64,000 nucleotides of DNA from Verrucomicrobiales bacterium (GTDB lineage: Bacteria > Verrucomicrobiota > Verrucomicrobiia > Verrucomicrobiales > DEV007), in NCBI GenBank assembly GCA_029940475.1, contig JAPYUT010000003.1, forward strand, positions 62,001 to 126,000, given 5' to 3'. Positions within the stretch are counted from its first letter, which is position 1. Every line of letters begins with the position of its first letter. A program made the translations under genes and the position numbers. Below are positions 7,738 to 16,499 of this stretch, one piece after another. The notes below the pieces were generated by a model, which saw only the letters and a program-made list of their open reading frames with translations, was not told where the DNA came from and searched no databases.

Positions 7738-8841
7738 ATGAAAGTGCTGCTATTGGGGGCCGGAGGATTTATCGGCGTGAATTTAACCGAACGTTTGCTT
7801 AAGGACGCAACGCATGATGTTACTGCCATAGATATTGAGGAGGAAAAGATCGATCATCTGGTTAACGATCCTGATTCAAAACTTACATATCGTCATCTGG
7901 ATATTTCAAAGGACGAGGGAGAGCTGGACAAACTCGTATCGGATGCGGATGTCGTGGTTGATCTTGTTGCCGTTGCCAACCCAGCGCTTTATGTAGAGTC
8001 ACCATTTGAGGTCTACGATCTGAATTATACTCAGAACATGAAGGTCGTGGAGCAGTGTCGTAAGTATAAAAGACGTTTAATTCAGTTTTCGACTTGCGAG
8101 GTCTATGGCATCACCGCGGCAAAGGCTGCCGAGCAATTTGGCCTTAGCTCCAAAACGCACCCCTGTCCTTTCAATGAGGATGAAACTCCGCTGATTATGG
8201 GGCCGGTTAAGAATCACCGATGGATTTATGCCTGTGCCAAGCAGCTGCTGGAACGCGTTCTTGATGCCCTGTGGAAAACAGAGGGTTTTCAGTTCAGCGT
8301 TATTCGACCATTTAATTTTATCGGCCCGCGCATTGATTACCTTCCTTCCGAGACCGGGGGCGGAAACCCGCGTGTATTTTCGCATTTCATGGATGCATTG
8401 CTTTATGGCAACAAGCCGATGCAACTTGTCGATGGCGGCCATGCATATCGTGCATATACCTATATTGATGATGCGGTTGACTGCATGGTTCGCATTATTG
8501 AGGACAAGAACGACAACTGCAATGGTCAGATCTTCAATATAGGAACTCCCGAGAATGAGCTGACAATAGCTGAAATGGCGGAAAAGATGTGTGATATCTT
8601 TGATGAGCATTTCCGGCAGGAGGGTGATCCCCCGAGGCCTGATATCGTCAGTATTAGCGGCGAGGAATTTTATGGTGCAGGGTACGAGGACTGTGACCGC
8701 CGCATTGCCGACATTACAAAGGCCCGCACTCTCCTGGGATGGGAACCCAAACACGATCTCGATTCCGTGATCACTCAGACGATGAAATACTTTGTCGATG
8801 AGTATCGCAAGAAACAGGCATCCGAGTTAGTTGGTGCCTAG
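7738..8841 (+). CDS. ArnA-type UDP-glucuronate decarboxylase (NAD-dependent SDR)
   Basis: The 367-residue extended SDR protein closely follows the C-terminal decarboxylase domain of ArnA. It has a Rossmann start (GAGGFIG), STCEVYG with the Ser/Glu pair of that family, the YxxxK catalytic motif (YACAK), RPFNFIGPR, LVDGGHAYRAYTYIDDA including the ArnA-type arginine, and a C-terminal LGWEPK. It probably oxidatively decarboxylates UDP-glucuronate to a UDP-4-keto-pentose or UDP-xylose for surface glycans. The N-terminal formyltransferase domain of ArnA is absent and no arn genes are adjacent, so a lipid A modification role cannot be assumed. It is a single gene with 176 bases of upstream noncoding DNA. 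Confidence 0.82.
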   Translation: MKVLLLGAGGFIGVNLTERLLKDATHDVTAIDIEEEKIDHLVNDPDSKLTYRHLDISKDEGELDKLVSDADVVVDLVAVANPALYVESPFEVYDLNYTQNMKVVEQCRKYKRRLIQFSTCEVYGITAAKAAEQFGLSSKTHPCPFNEDETPLIMGPVKNHRWIYACAKQLLERVLDALWKTEGFQFSVIRPFNFIGPRIDYLPSETGGGNPRVFSHFMDALLYGNKPMQLVDGGHAYRAYTYIDDAVDCMVRIIEDKNDNCNGQIFNIGTPENELTIAEMAEKMCDIFDEHFRQEGDPPRPDIVSISGEEFYGAGYEDCDRRIADITKARTLLGWEPKHDLDSVITQTMKYFVDEYRKKQASELVGA

Positions 8842-8846
8842 GTGAG

Positions 8847-8865
8847 GCACGGCGCAAAGCTGTGC
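8847..8865. terminator. hairpin between convergent decarboxylase and rpe genes
   Basis: A 7-bp stem (8847-8853 with 8859-8865, one G-T pair) with loop GCAAA lies in the 48-base gap between two convergent genes. No T tract follows, so termination is plausible but unproven. Confidence 0.35.
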
Positions 8866-8889
8866 TGTGGTCAGGCGCGCTTACCGGGC

Positions 8890-9558
8890 TTAAGATTCCC
8901 GCAGGGCGGTTAATGCCGCGGCCATGTCATCTGCCTTGAACACGGATGTGCCCGCCACAAAAACATTGGCTCCGTGGCGGGCGGCGATTGCTGCGCTCTT
9001 GCCGTCGATTCCCCCATCAACTTCTATATGGAATGAAAGTCCTCGCGAAGTCCTGAGTTGGCAGGCAGCGGCAACTTTCGGCATGGTTTCCGACTCCATG
9101 AATGCCTGCCCACCAAATCCCGGGACGACGGTCATTATCAATAACAGATCAATCTGATCAAGGAAGGGTTCTGCTTTTTCCAGCGGTGTTGCGGGGTTGA
9201 TTGCCAGTCCTGCACAGATACCGGATTCGCGGATTCTCCGCAGGGTATCACTAATATCGTATGCAGGTTCCAGGTGGATGGATATATTGTTTACCCGGGC
9301 ATCAATAAAGCCCTGGAGGTATTGGTCCGGACATTCAATCATCAGGTGGGTATCAAGAAATGCTTCCGGGACAGATTGCCGCACATGGTCTACAAAATTT
9401 GCCCCATAGGAGATGTTATTGACAAAATGCCCGTCCATCACGTCCAGATGCAACCAATCGCCGCCGGCATCCAGAGTCCGCCTGCATTCCTGCCCCAGTT
9501 TTGTCCAGTCTGCGGCAAGCAGTGAGGGCGCGATTATCCTTTGGTTGAAATCGGGCAT
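8890..9558 (-). CDS. rpe: ribulose-phosphate 3-epimerase
   Basis: The 222-residue TIM-barrel enzyme interconverts ribulose 5-phosphate and xylulose 5-phosphate in the pentose phosphate pathway. Diagnostic segments are IIAPSLLAADW at the N-terminus, WLHLDVMDGHFV with metal-binding His/Asp, THLMI, the VVPGFGGQAF phosphate/metal loop and IEVDGGI followed by a second phosphate-binding loop (FVAGTSVFK). The length is normal for the family. It is divergent from tadA across 65 bases. Xylulose 5-phosphate metabolism links loosely to dxs further along, but no operon is implied. Confidence 0.93.
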   Translation of the reverse strand: MPDFNQRIIAPSLLAADWTKLGQECRRTLDAGGDWLHLDVMDGHFVNNISYGANFVDHVRQSVPEAFLDTHLMIECPDQYLQGFIDARVNNISIHLEPAYDISDTLRRIRESGICAGLAINPATPLEKAEPFLDQIDLLLIMTVVPGFGGQAFMESETMPKVAAACQLRTSRGLSFHIEVDGGIDGKSAAIAARHGANVFVAGTSVFKADDMAAALTALRES

Positions 9559-9623
9559 CTCTCGCCACTATGTTCAGCCCTTGCCGACCCGCAAGTCCGG
9601 GCATCATATATTACTATTTTTCC

Positions 9624-10160
9624 ATGAGTGATTTCCCCGAGGAACCCGCAATCGATTTGCACAGTGATGTCTATTTCATGCAACAGGCCCTGCATGAGGC
9701 GCTTAAGGCATATGAGAGAGGGGAAGTGCCGGTGGGAGCAGTGATTATTAACGAGGGAAGGATAATTGCGCGAGGTTTCAATCAGGTTGAAATGCTCAAA
9801 GACGCCACTGCTCATGCGGAAATGCTGTCATTAACCGCCGCACAGGAGGCAGTCGGGGACTGGCGATTAACTGATTGCGAGCTTTATGTGACCAAAGAAC
9901 CTTGCCCAATGTGCGCCGGTGCCATGGTGCATTGCCGTGTTCGGCGGGTAATCTTCGGTTGCCCGTCACCCAAGGACGGGGCTGCCGGGGGCGGATTCGT
10001 TAACTTGTTGCAACAGCCTGCCCTCAATCATGCCTGTGATATAAGCCATGGAGTCCTTGCTGATGACTGCGCAGCATTGTTGCGTCGTTTTTTCCAGGAG
10101 GCCCGCGACAAAGGCAACGATCTGCAGCGCCAGCAGGAAGATTCAGGGCGGCTACCTTGA
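9624..10160 (+). CDS. tadA: tRNA-specific adenosine deaminase
   Basis: TadA deaminates A34 of tRNA-Arg(ACG) to inosine. The 178-residue product has the zinc motif HAE (in ATAHAEML) and PCPMCAGA, plus the VPVGAVI strand at the start of the cytidine-deaminase fold and the FGCPSPKDGAAGG loop. The frame is open from 9570, but the ATG at 9624 removes 18 unconserved residues and gives a normal start about 15 residues before the domain. The acidic/basic tail after residue 150 is not conserved. No Shine-Dalgarno is visible. Confidence 0.9.
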   Translation: MSDFPEEPAIDLHSDVYFMQQALHEALKAYERGEVPVGAVIINEGRIIARGFNQVEMLKDATAHAEMLSLTAAQEAVGDWRLTDCELYVTKEPCPMCAGAMVHCRVRRVIFGCPSPKDGAAGGGFVNLLQQPALNHACDISHGVLADDCAALLRRFFQEARDKGNDLQRQQEDSGRLP

Positions 10161-10286
10161 CCGGGATTGGATTATTTCCTCTTTGGTGACTGAATGAAAT
10201 CTCCTTTATCCCGTGGTAATGGCGCAGTTGATTCCTTAATTGTGAGAGGTGTGGAAAGTTGATTCATTAATGGTTATAGTTGCAGC

Positions 10287-11642
10287 GTGAAGATTCTTTC
10301 CCTCATTTTCTTTTTTGGTTTTATCGTGACTTCCGCTTATGCGGGGAAACCTAACATCCTGTTTATTCTCATTGATGATCTCGGGTGGATGGATCTGAAT
10401 TGTCAGGGTAATGCGAACTTGCATACGCCGCATATCGATGCATTGGCCGGGCAGGGAATGCGTTTCACCGATGCTTATGCTGCCGCTCCGGTATGTTCCC
10501 CGACTCGCGCGGCGATCATGACCGGGCAGTCGCCGGCCCGTCTTCATATTACCAATCACCTTCCACATCAGGAGCGCTTTACCCCAAAGGATTCCAAACT
10601 GCTGCCTGCACAGATGCTTGATCACTTGCCCCTTGAACATGTGACTCTTGCCGAGAGACTTAAGGAAGATGCCGGATACGCCACGGCATTTATCGGCAAA
10701 TGGCATCTCTACAAGGGCAAGGAGGAGCAATACAATCCGCTTCATCAGGGCTTTGATATCAACATCGGAGGTTGTTCGTATGGCGGTCCGCCAACTTTTT
10801 TTGACCCATACCGGATAGACTTCCTTCCTAATCGCAGGACGGGGGAGTATCTTCCTGATCGTCTTGCCGATGAAGCGATCTCTTTCATCGTAAAACAGAA
10901 GGACGCAGAGAAGCCGTTCTTCGTGGCACTGTGGAATTATACTGTCCACTGGCCGATGGAGGCACCTGAAAGTCTGCTGGCGAAATACAAGGATCGCCCG
11001 CTTAAAGGTTACAGGGATCATCGCTATGCGGCGATGATTGAGGCGATGGATGCGGCGATCGGGCGTGTGCTGGGCTCGCTGGATGAACTTGGGATTACCG
11101 GGGAGACGCTAGTGGTATTCACTTCTGATAACGGTCCTTTTGGCGGTGTTGGTGATGCCCGTCCGCTGCGCGGTGACAAGGGGCATCTTTACGAAGGGGG
11201 TATTCGTGTGCCGTTGATAGTTCGCTGGCCGGGCAAGATAAAGGCCGGATCCGTCAATTCCACGCCGGTAATATCGACTGATTTCTATCCGACACTGCTC
11301 TCTGCGGCGGGGCTGGGTTCAAAGGCGGGCATTGCCACTGATGGTGAAGATTTGCTGCCACTGTTTATTGCCGACAAGAGCTTGAAGCGCCGGGCTATTT
11401 GCTGGCATTATCCGAACTTTGCTTTTCACCGGGACAATCGCCTTGGTTCCGCGATCAGGGAAGGTGATTATAAATTGCTCGAGTTTTTTGATGATGATTC
11501 GGTGGAACTCTATAATCTTCGTGAAGACATAGGCGAAACAGTGAACCTGGCCGAGGTGAGACCCGAGATTGCAATGCGGTTAAAGGCTCAATTGCACACT
11601 TGGCGCGGTGATACAAAGGCGGCGTTGCCTAAACCGAGATAG
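10287..11642 (+). CDS. secreted type I sulfatase (arylsulfatase family)
   Basis: The 451-residue product begins at GTG and has a signal peptide (residues 1-19, cleavage after AYA), so it acts outside the cytoplasm. It hydrolyses sulfate esters: ILIDDLGW provides metal-binding aspartates and CSPTRAAIMTG holds the C-x-P-x-R motif with Cys70, the residue converted to formylglycine. Later metal/substrate segments are IGKWHLYKG and FTSDNGPFGG. Relatives act on sulfated polysaccharides, but the substrate cannot be read from sequence. The maturation enzyme must be elsewhere, since the only SUMF1-like domain here lacks catalytic cysteines. Followed after about 115 bases by an ABC-F gene on the same strand. 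Confidence 0.9.
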   Translation: MKILSLIFFFGFIVTSAYAGKPNILFILIDDLGWMDLNCQGNANLHTPHIDALAGQGMRFTDAYAAAPVCSPTRAAIMTGQSPARLHITNHLPHQERFTPKDSKLLPAQMLDHLPLEHVTLAERLKEDAGYATAFIGKWHLYKGKEEQYNPLHQGFDINIGGCSYGGPPTFFDPYRIDFLPNRRTGEYLPDRLADEAISFIVKQKDAEKPFFVALWNYTVHWPMEAPESLLAKYKDRPLKGYRDHRYAAMIEAMDAAIGRVLGSLDELGITGETLVVFTSDNGPFGGVGDARPLRGDKGHLYEGGIRVPLIVRWPGKIKAGSVNSTPVISTDFYPTLLSAAGLGSKAGIATDGEDLLPLFIADKSLKRRAICWHYPNFAFHRDNRLGSAIREGDYKLLEFFDDDSVELYNLREDIGETVNLAEVRPEIAMRLKAQLHTWRGDTKAALPKPR

Positions 11643-11756
11643 GCGGGAAATTTGATCCCGTCATTGATGCCGGGACATCGTGATTGTCCAGACAGCTCAC
11701 GTAATGATGTGTCATCTTGCTTCAGGCCTATTCCTGTGGCAATGGGTGTGATTGTT

Positions 11757-13367
11757 ATGCTGAATATTCGCAAACTGACTAAATCTGTTGGTGGCCGCAC
11801 CTTGTTTGCGGATGCGGATTTCACCGTTAATTATGCGGAACGGGTCGCCCTTGTTGGCCCCAACGGTGCGGGTAAGTCGACGTTGTTTAATGTCATTCTT
11901 GCAGAGGATGTTGCAGATAGTGGTGCGATCGAGCGTGATGAGTGGACAACACTCGGGTTTCTTCCCCAGGAGGGGGAGGCTCTGGGCGGGGAAACAGTAA
12001 TGGAAATTGCCACCGGCAAGGCCGGGGTGATCGCCGCGATCGAGGAAACCCTGCAAGGCCTGGAGAAGGAAGGCACAGTGGATTGTCCTGAATATTACCA
12101 GGCACAGGCTAAGTTTGACGCCCTCAGTGATGCCGGGCTCGAGGCAAAAGCCAAGAAGATGCTGCGCTGTCTTGGCTATGACGCGGCTGACTTTGAGCGG
12201 CCGGCTAAGGAAATGAGCGGCGGATGGGTAATGCGTGCACACCTTGCCCGGCTGCTGGCGATGGAACCTGACCTTTTAATGCTCGATGAACCGACCAATC
12301 ATCTTGACCTTGAGTCATTGCTCTGGTTTCAAGGATATCTGAGGGCATATCCCGGGGCGGTATTACTAATTTCCCATGACCGTGCATTCATGGATGACCT
12401 GGTGCAGACGGTCTATGATATTGAGGAAAAGAATCTTGTCCAGTATACCGGCAACTTTTCAGAGTTTGAACAACAGAAACAGAAGCGTTATGAACAACAC
12501 CTGGCTGCGTGGAAGAACCAGCAGAAGGAAATTGATAAGAACCAGGAATTCATTGATCGCTTCCGCTCGGTGGCATCGAAGGCGGCCCAGGCACAGAGTC
12601 GACAGCGACAGCTTGAGAAGATGGAAAAGCTGGAGAAGCCCAGACCTGTCCGGAAAGTTTTCAAGATTAAGTTTCCACAGCCTGCCCGCAGCGGCCAGCG
12701 GGTGATTAGCCTGAAGGGTGTGGATATGGCCTATGGCGAACACAGGATATACCAGAATCTTGATGCTGATATTGAGCGTGGAGACCGTGTTGCACTGGTT
12801 GGCCCGAATGGTTCAGGTAAATCAACGCTGCTTAAGATCTTTGCCGGGGCCATTGAATTCCAGCGGGGAGAGCGTGACACTGGTCATAACTGCCGAATTG
12901 GCTATTTCAGCCAGCATCGTGCCGACACGCTTGAGCCTGGAGCCACCGTGCTTGAAGAGGTGGTAAAAAGTGCCAAGGATCTCACTGAAGACGAGTGCCG
13001 TGGCGTTCTGGGCTCGTTTCTGTTTCGCAAGGAGGAAGTCTTTAAAAGAACCGAGATCTTGTCAGGAGGGGAGAAAAGCCGATTGAACCTGGTAAAGTTC
13101 CTGGTTGATCCTCCCAACCTCCTTCTGATGGACGAACCGACGACGCACCTGGACCTCATGAGCAGTGAGGCGCTGATTGTTGCGTTGGCAAATTACGGGG
13201 GCTCACTGGTCTTTATTTCACACGATGTGCATTTCATCCGCAAGCTGGCCACCACTGTCTGGCATGTTAACAGCGGCAAGGTGATCAAATACGCCGGTGA
13301 TTATGATTACTACCTGGAAAAATCCGGAGGTATGGCCGATGCCCGTGCAGCTATAACTGCAGGATAG
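11757..13367 (+). CDS. ABC-F family ATP-binding protein
   Basis: The 536-residue soluble protein has two ABC ATPase cassettes and no membrane segments. Cassette 1 shows GPNGAGKST, the MSGGWVMR signature and LLMLDEPTNHLD; cassette 2 shows GPNGSGKST, LSGGEKSR and LLLMDEPTTHLD. Between them lies the charged helical linker (around KNQEFIDRFRSVASKAAQAQ) that contacts the ribosome in ABC-F proteins. Members act in translation as ribosome-associated factors or in antibiotic resistance; the housekeeping Uup/YbiT-type role is more likely here. The frame opens at 11652, but the ATG at 11757 starts immediately at the first strand (LNIRKL). Another ATG at 11742 is possible. Confidence 0.88.
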   Translation: MLNIRKLTKSVGGRTLFADADFTVNYAERVALVGPNGAGKSTLFNVILAEDVADSGAIERDEWTTLGFLPQEGEALGGETVMEIATGKAGVIAAIEETLQGLEKEGTVDCPEYYQAQAKFDALSDAGLEAKAKKMLRCLGYDAADFERPAKEMSGGWVMRAHLARLLAMEPDLLMLDEPTNHLDLESLLWFQGYLRAYPGAVLLISHDRAFMDDLVQTVYDIEEKNLVQYTGNFSEFEQQKQKRYEQHLAAWKNQQKEIDKNQEFIDRFRSVASKAAQAQSRQRQLEKMEKLEKPRPVRKVFKIKFPQPARSGQRVISLKGVDMAYGEHRIYQNLDADIERGDRVALVGPNGSGKSTLLKIFAGAIEFQRGERDTGHNCRIGYFSQHRADTLEPGATVLEEVVKSAKDLTEDECRGVLGSFLFRKEEVFKRTEILSGGEKSRLNLVKFLVDPPNLLLMDEPTTHLDLMSSEALIVALANYGGSLVFISHDVHFIRKLATTVWHVNSGKVIKYAGDYDYYLEKSGGMADARAAITAG

Positions 13368-13422
13368 GTGGAGGTTCTTTGCCGCTTGCAACCATGCGTG
13401 GCAGGCATGAGGTTTTTCAACT

Positions 13423-13782
13423 ATGCCGCTGTCTGATTCCTCTGCTTGCTATATTACCACAGAAAGCGGCCTTCAATATCGTGTCATTGAAGACGGCAGC
13501 GGGGATCAGCCTGACGCTTCCAGTGTCGTGACCGTGCACTATACGGGTTGCTTCGTGGGCGGGGAGGAATTTGACAGCTCGTATAAGCGTGATGCACCGA
13601 CTACGTTCCCGCTTGGAGGCGTGATTCCCGGCTGGACTGAAGGGGTGCAATTGATGACAGTGGGTGCGAAATTCCAGTTCATTATTCCACATGAACTTGC
13701 ATATGGGGAGGCAGGATTTGGTGATGTGATCCCGCCGTCCGAGACCCTGTATTTCGAGATTGAGCTGATTTCCTTCCAGTGA
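13423..13782 (+). CDS. FKBP-type peptidyl-prolyl cis-trans isomerase
   Basis: The 119-residue product is a single FKBP domain without a signal peptide, so it is cytoplasmic. Conserved features are SGLQYRVIEDG, VTVHYTG, EFDSSYKRDAP, the VIPGWTEGVQLM active-site strand and YGEAGFGDVIPP before the final ELISFQ strand. It catalyses prolyl isomerisation and may act as a folding helper. Its TGA at 13780-13782 shares a base with the ATG of the next gene, so the two are probably translationally coupled. Confidence 0.9.
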   Translation: MPLSDSSACYITTESGLQYRVIEDGSGDQPDASSVVTVHYTGCFVGGEEFDSSYKRDAPTTFPLGGVIPGWTEGVQLMTVGAKFQFIIPHELAYGEAGFGDVIPPSETLYFEIELISFQ

Positions 13783-15035
13783 TGCCGCCGCAGGTTCCAC
13801 GCCTTGTCGTGGTCGGTGGCGGAGCCGCCGGTTTCTTTGGGGCAATTGCCTGTGCTGAGTGCGGGCGAGGCCAGCGTGACATTCGAATTCTTGAGAGTTC
13901 GCGGGAGGTTCTGCAGAAGGTCAGAATCTCCGGTGGTGGGCGGTGTAATGTGACCCACGACCTGGATGATCCGCAGGCACTCGCCCGGTTCTATCCGCGT
14001 GGCTCCAGGGCCCTGATCGGGCCATTGCATCGCTGGCGGCAACGCGACACAGTGGATTGGTTCTCAGCTCATGGTGTTGAACTTAAAACCGAGAGCGATG
14101 GCAGGATGTTCCCAGCTTCCAACTGCTCATCGACGGTGGTTGACTGCCTCAAGGAGACGGCCGGTGAACTGGGGATTGCAGTTGCAACCGGGGTTGTGGT
14201 GCAGGGTATCGAGATTCATCCCGGCGGTGGGTTCAGGATTGCGCTTAAAGGGGGGGAAGACATTTTTGCTGAAACTGTCCTGGTCGCCACCGGCGGGATT
14301 CGCAACGATGTGGCTCGAGCCCCGGTCGATTCAATGCGACATATCGTTGAGTCACCGGTTCCCTCGTTATTTACTTTCCGGATTAATGATCCTGGACTTG
14401 TCCAGTTGGCAGGAGTCTCGGTAACTGCGGCAACTGTAAGCGTGCCGGGAACCAAACTCACTGCTTGCGGGCCGGTGTTGATGACACATTGGGGTCTGAG
14501 CGGGCCAGCAGTGCTGCGGATTTCCGCATGGGGTGCGCGTGAACTCGAGGCCTGTGATTATCGTTTTGTATTACAGGTGGACTGGTCGGGAGGTGCTGAG
14601 AGCGAAGAGTCATTGCGCACGAAATTTGCCGGGCAACGTCAATGCCACGGAGGACGACGTGTCAGCAGGCATTCCCTGCTACGGGCAGTGCCGCGACGGC
14701 TATGGGAGCGGCTTGTGAGCAGGGCAGGCATTCCGGAGAATGCCCTGTGGTCCGAGCTTTCAAAGTCGCAAATGACCTCATTGAGTGGGATTGTGCTGGG
14801 GGAAACCATGCAGGTAGAAGGCAAGAGCATGAATAAGGAGGAATTCGTCACCTGCGGAGGCGTGCGGCTTAAGGATGTTGACCTGACGACGATGCAGAGC
14901 CGGCGGGTGCCCGGGATTTATTTTGCCGGCGAGGTGTTGGATGTTGACGGTCTCACCGGAGGTTTCAATTTTCAGAGTGCCTGGACTACCGGTCGTATAG
15001 CAGGTGAGTCGATAGCAGCAGCGGTTCCGGGCTGA
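13782..15035 (+). CDS. BaiN/YhiN-type FAD-dependent oxidoreductase
   Basis: The 417-residue flavoprotein has an N-terminal dinucleotide-binding motif (VVVGGGAAGFFGAIA), the family signature KVRISGGGRCNVTH, a central GPVLMTHWGLSGPAVLR segment and a C-terminal FAD-closing motif (FAGEVLDVDGLTGGFNFQ). This is the HI0933/YhiN family, whose substrates are mostly unknown. The ATG at 13782 overlaps the FKBP stop by one base (TGATG), a coupling arrangement; an in-frame GTG lies one codon upstream. It converges on the sulfatase gene with only 15 bases between the ends and no visible terminator. Confidence 0.87.
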   Translation: MPPQVPRLVVVGGGAAGFFGAIACAECGRGQRDIRILESSREVLQKVRISGGGRCNVTHDLDDPQALARFYPRGSRALIGPLHRWRQRDTVDWFSAHGVELKTESDGRMFPASNCSSTVVDCLKETAGELGIAVATGVVVQGIEIHPGGGFRIALKGGEDIFAETVLVATGGIRNDVARAPVDSMRHIVESPVPSLFTFRINDPGLVQLAGVSVTAATVSVPGTKLTACGPVLMTHWGLSGPAVLRISAWGARELEACDYRFVLQVDWSGGAESEESLRTKFAGQRQCHGGRRVSRHSLLRAVPRRLWERLVSRAGIPENALWSELSKSQMTSLSGIVLGETMQVEGKSMNKEEFVTCGGVRLKDVDLTTMQSRRVPGIYFAGEVLDVDGLTGGFNFQSAWTTGRIAGESIAAAVPG

Positions 15036-15050
15036 GTGGTCGCATCGGGT

Positions 15051-16499
15051 TTATTGCAGTAACTTTGAAAGTTCAGTAACGAGCCCCGGATTTTTTGCGG
15101 CAATATTTTCAACGGTGTCTATGTTTTCGCGCAAATCATAGAGTTCGCTGGCGAGAATTTCACCGTTTTTAAACTTGGCCACCAAGCGGTGGCCTTGTGA
15201 GCGGACACTCGCAGCATCGCGCCAATAACTAAGCGCATGATCACGCACGGTTGCTTTCTCTCCGCTGAGAATCGGCACCAGAGATACGCCATCGAGCTGA
15301 TGGTGTGTTTTACTAAAACCTGGTTTACAAAGCTCTATCAGGGTTGGATAGAGATCGATGGTCTCGGCCAGTGCGTTAGTGGCAATACCGCGCTGCATGC
15401 CCGGTGCGCGTATCATGAGAACACTGTGGTTGGCACGCTCAAAGGGTGTGTGTTTGGCCCACTGTTGGCCATCACCCAGATGCCACCCGTGATCGCCCCA
15501 GACAACGACGATAGTATTCTCCTTTAAGCCGAGTTCTTCAAGCCCGTGCAGGACTTTGCCCACCTGACGGTCAACATACCGCACGCAAGCCAGATAGGCG
15601 CGACGGGCAGTATTGGCGGATTCGCGACTTAGCGGGCGGGTTTTCTTGTAAGGGGTTTCGTATTTAAAGAACTCGCCGCTGCCGTGCCTGTAGGGAGAGG
15701 CAAAGGGTTTTTCATCTGCGGGTGGCGGGATCTTTACATCCTTGAAGGCATCCCAATCCTGCTTTGTCGCGACGAAGGGAAGGTGCGGTTTAAAGAACCC
15801 GAGTCCCATAAAGAAGGGGCTCTTCGTATTCTTGAGTTCAGCAAGCTTTGAGACGGCCGCTTCAGCCATCAGGCCATCAGGTAAATCAGTATCCTTTTGT
15901 GCCACAAATTCCATCAAATCCTTATGGCCGCCGCCGTCTTCACGATGTCTGCCTGCGTTGTATGCGAAAAAAATACCCCAGCCGCGTTTCCATTGCCCCA
16001 TTGGAGTTGCAAATTGATCCCAGGCTCCCGGGATTTCCGGTCGGCCATCCCCCTTGCCGTTGTATGCGAAAACGCGTCCGTCTCCGGTGTGGGAGATCTT
16101 GCCGATAAGCACAGTTTTGTAACCCGAGCGGCGGAATAACTCGGGCATAGTCTGTGCTCCGGGGAGTTCCTCCGGCCTGATGGCGGTTGCCCCTCCGTAG
16201 AGAGCGTGGTTTTGCATGGCGCCGGAATTCTTCGGCGAGCGCCCGGTCAGCAGGGCATAGCGCGATGCGCCGCAGGTGGCGACCTGGACGTAGTGTTTGA
16301 GGAATGTGACTGCGGTTTTTGCAAAGGTGTCCAGATGCGGTGTCCTTGCATATTCCGCTCCGTAACACCCAAGCTCGGGACGCAGGTCATCAATGGCTAT
16401 AAACAAGATGTTCGGCACGGCCTGGGTTCTTGCTGAAAAACCCAGAACCGGCAGTAGCATGCATAGCGCCAGCAAACGCGGGGTGATCATGGGCATCAT
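15051..16499 (-). CDS. secreted type I sulfatase (iduronate/choline-sulfatase-like)
   Basis: The 482-residue product has an N-terminal signal peptide (cleavage near residue 27, TQA) and is predicted to be exported. It shows the metal-binding IAIDDLRPELG and the formylglycine motif CGASR (Cys76 to Arg80), the C-x-A-x-R variant rather than C-x-P-x-R. FMGLGFFKPHLPF and WGDHGWHLGDG are typical of iduronate-2-sulfatase-like enzymes. The start codon overlaps the stop of the upstream oxidoreductase gene (ATGA, 16499-16496), so the pair is translationally coupled. The pairing suggests the two proteins act on one sulfated sugar substrate, but this is inference. Confidence 0.88.
   Translation of the reverse strand: MMPMITPRLLALCMLLPVLGFSARTQAVPNILFIAIDDLRPELGCYGAEYARTPHLDTFAKTAVTFLKHYVQVATCGASRYALLTGRSPKNSGAMQNHALYGGATAIRPEELPGAQTMPELFRRSGYKTVLIGKISHTGDGRVFAYNGKGDGRPEIPGAWDQFATPMGQWKRGWGIFFAYNAGRHREDGGGHKDLMEFVAQKDTDLPDGLMAEAAVSKLAELKNTKSPFFMGLGFFKPHLPFVATKQDWDAFKDVKIPPPADEKPFASPYRHGSGEFFKYETPYKKTRPLSRESANTARRAYLACVRYVDRQVGKVLHGLEELGLKENTIVVVWGDHGWHLGDGQQWAKHTPFERANHSVLMIRAPGMQRGIATNALAETIDLYPTLIELCKPGFSKTHHQLDGVSLVPILSGEKATVRDHALSYWRDAASVRSQGHRLVAKFKNGEILASELYDLRENIDTVENIAAKNPGLVTELSKLLQ

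Noticed and set aside
8077-8754. 225-codon open frame antisense to the ArnA-like gene
   Set aside because: The SDR motifs on the plus strand explain the coding signal.
10236-11021. 261-codon open frame antisense to the first sulfatase
   Set aside because: It overlaps the signal peptide and catalytic motif region of the sulfatase and shows no motif of its own.
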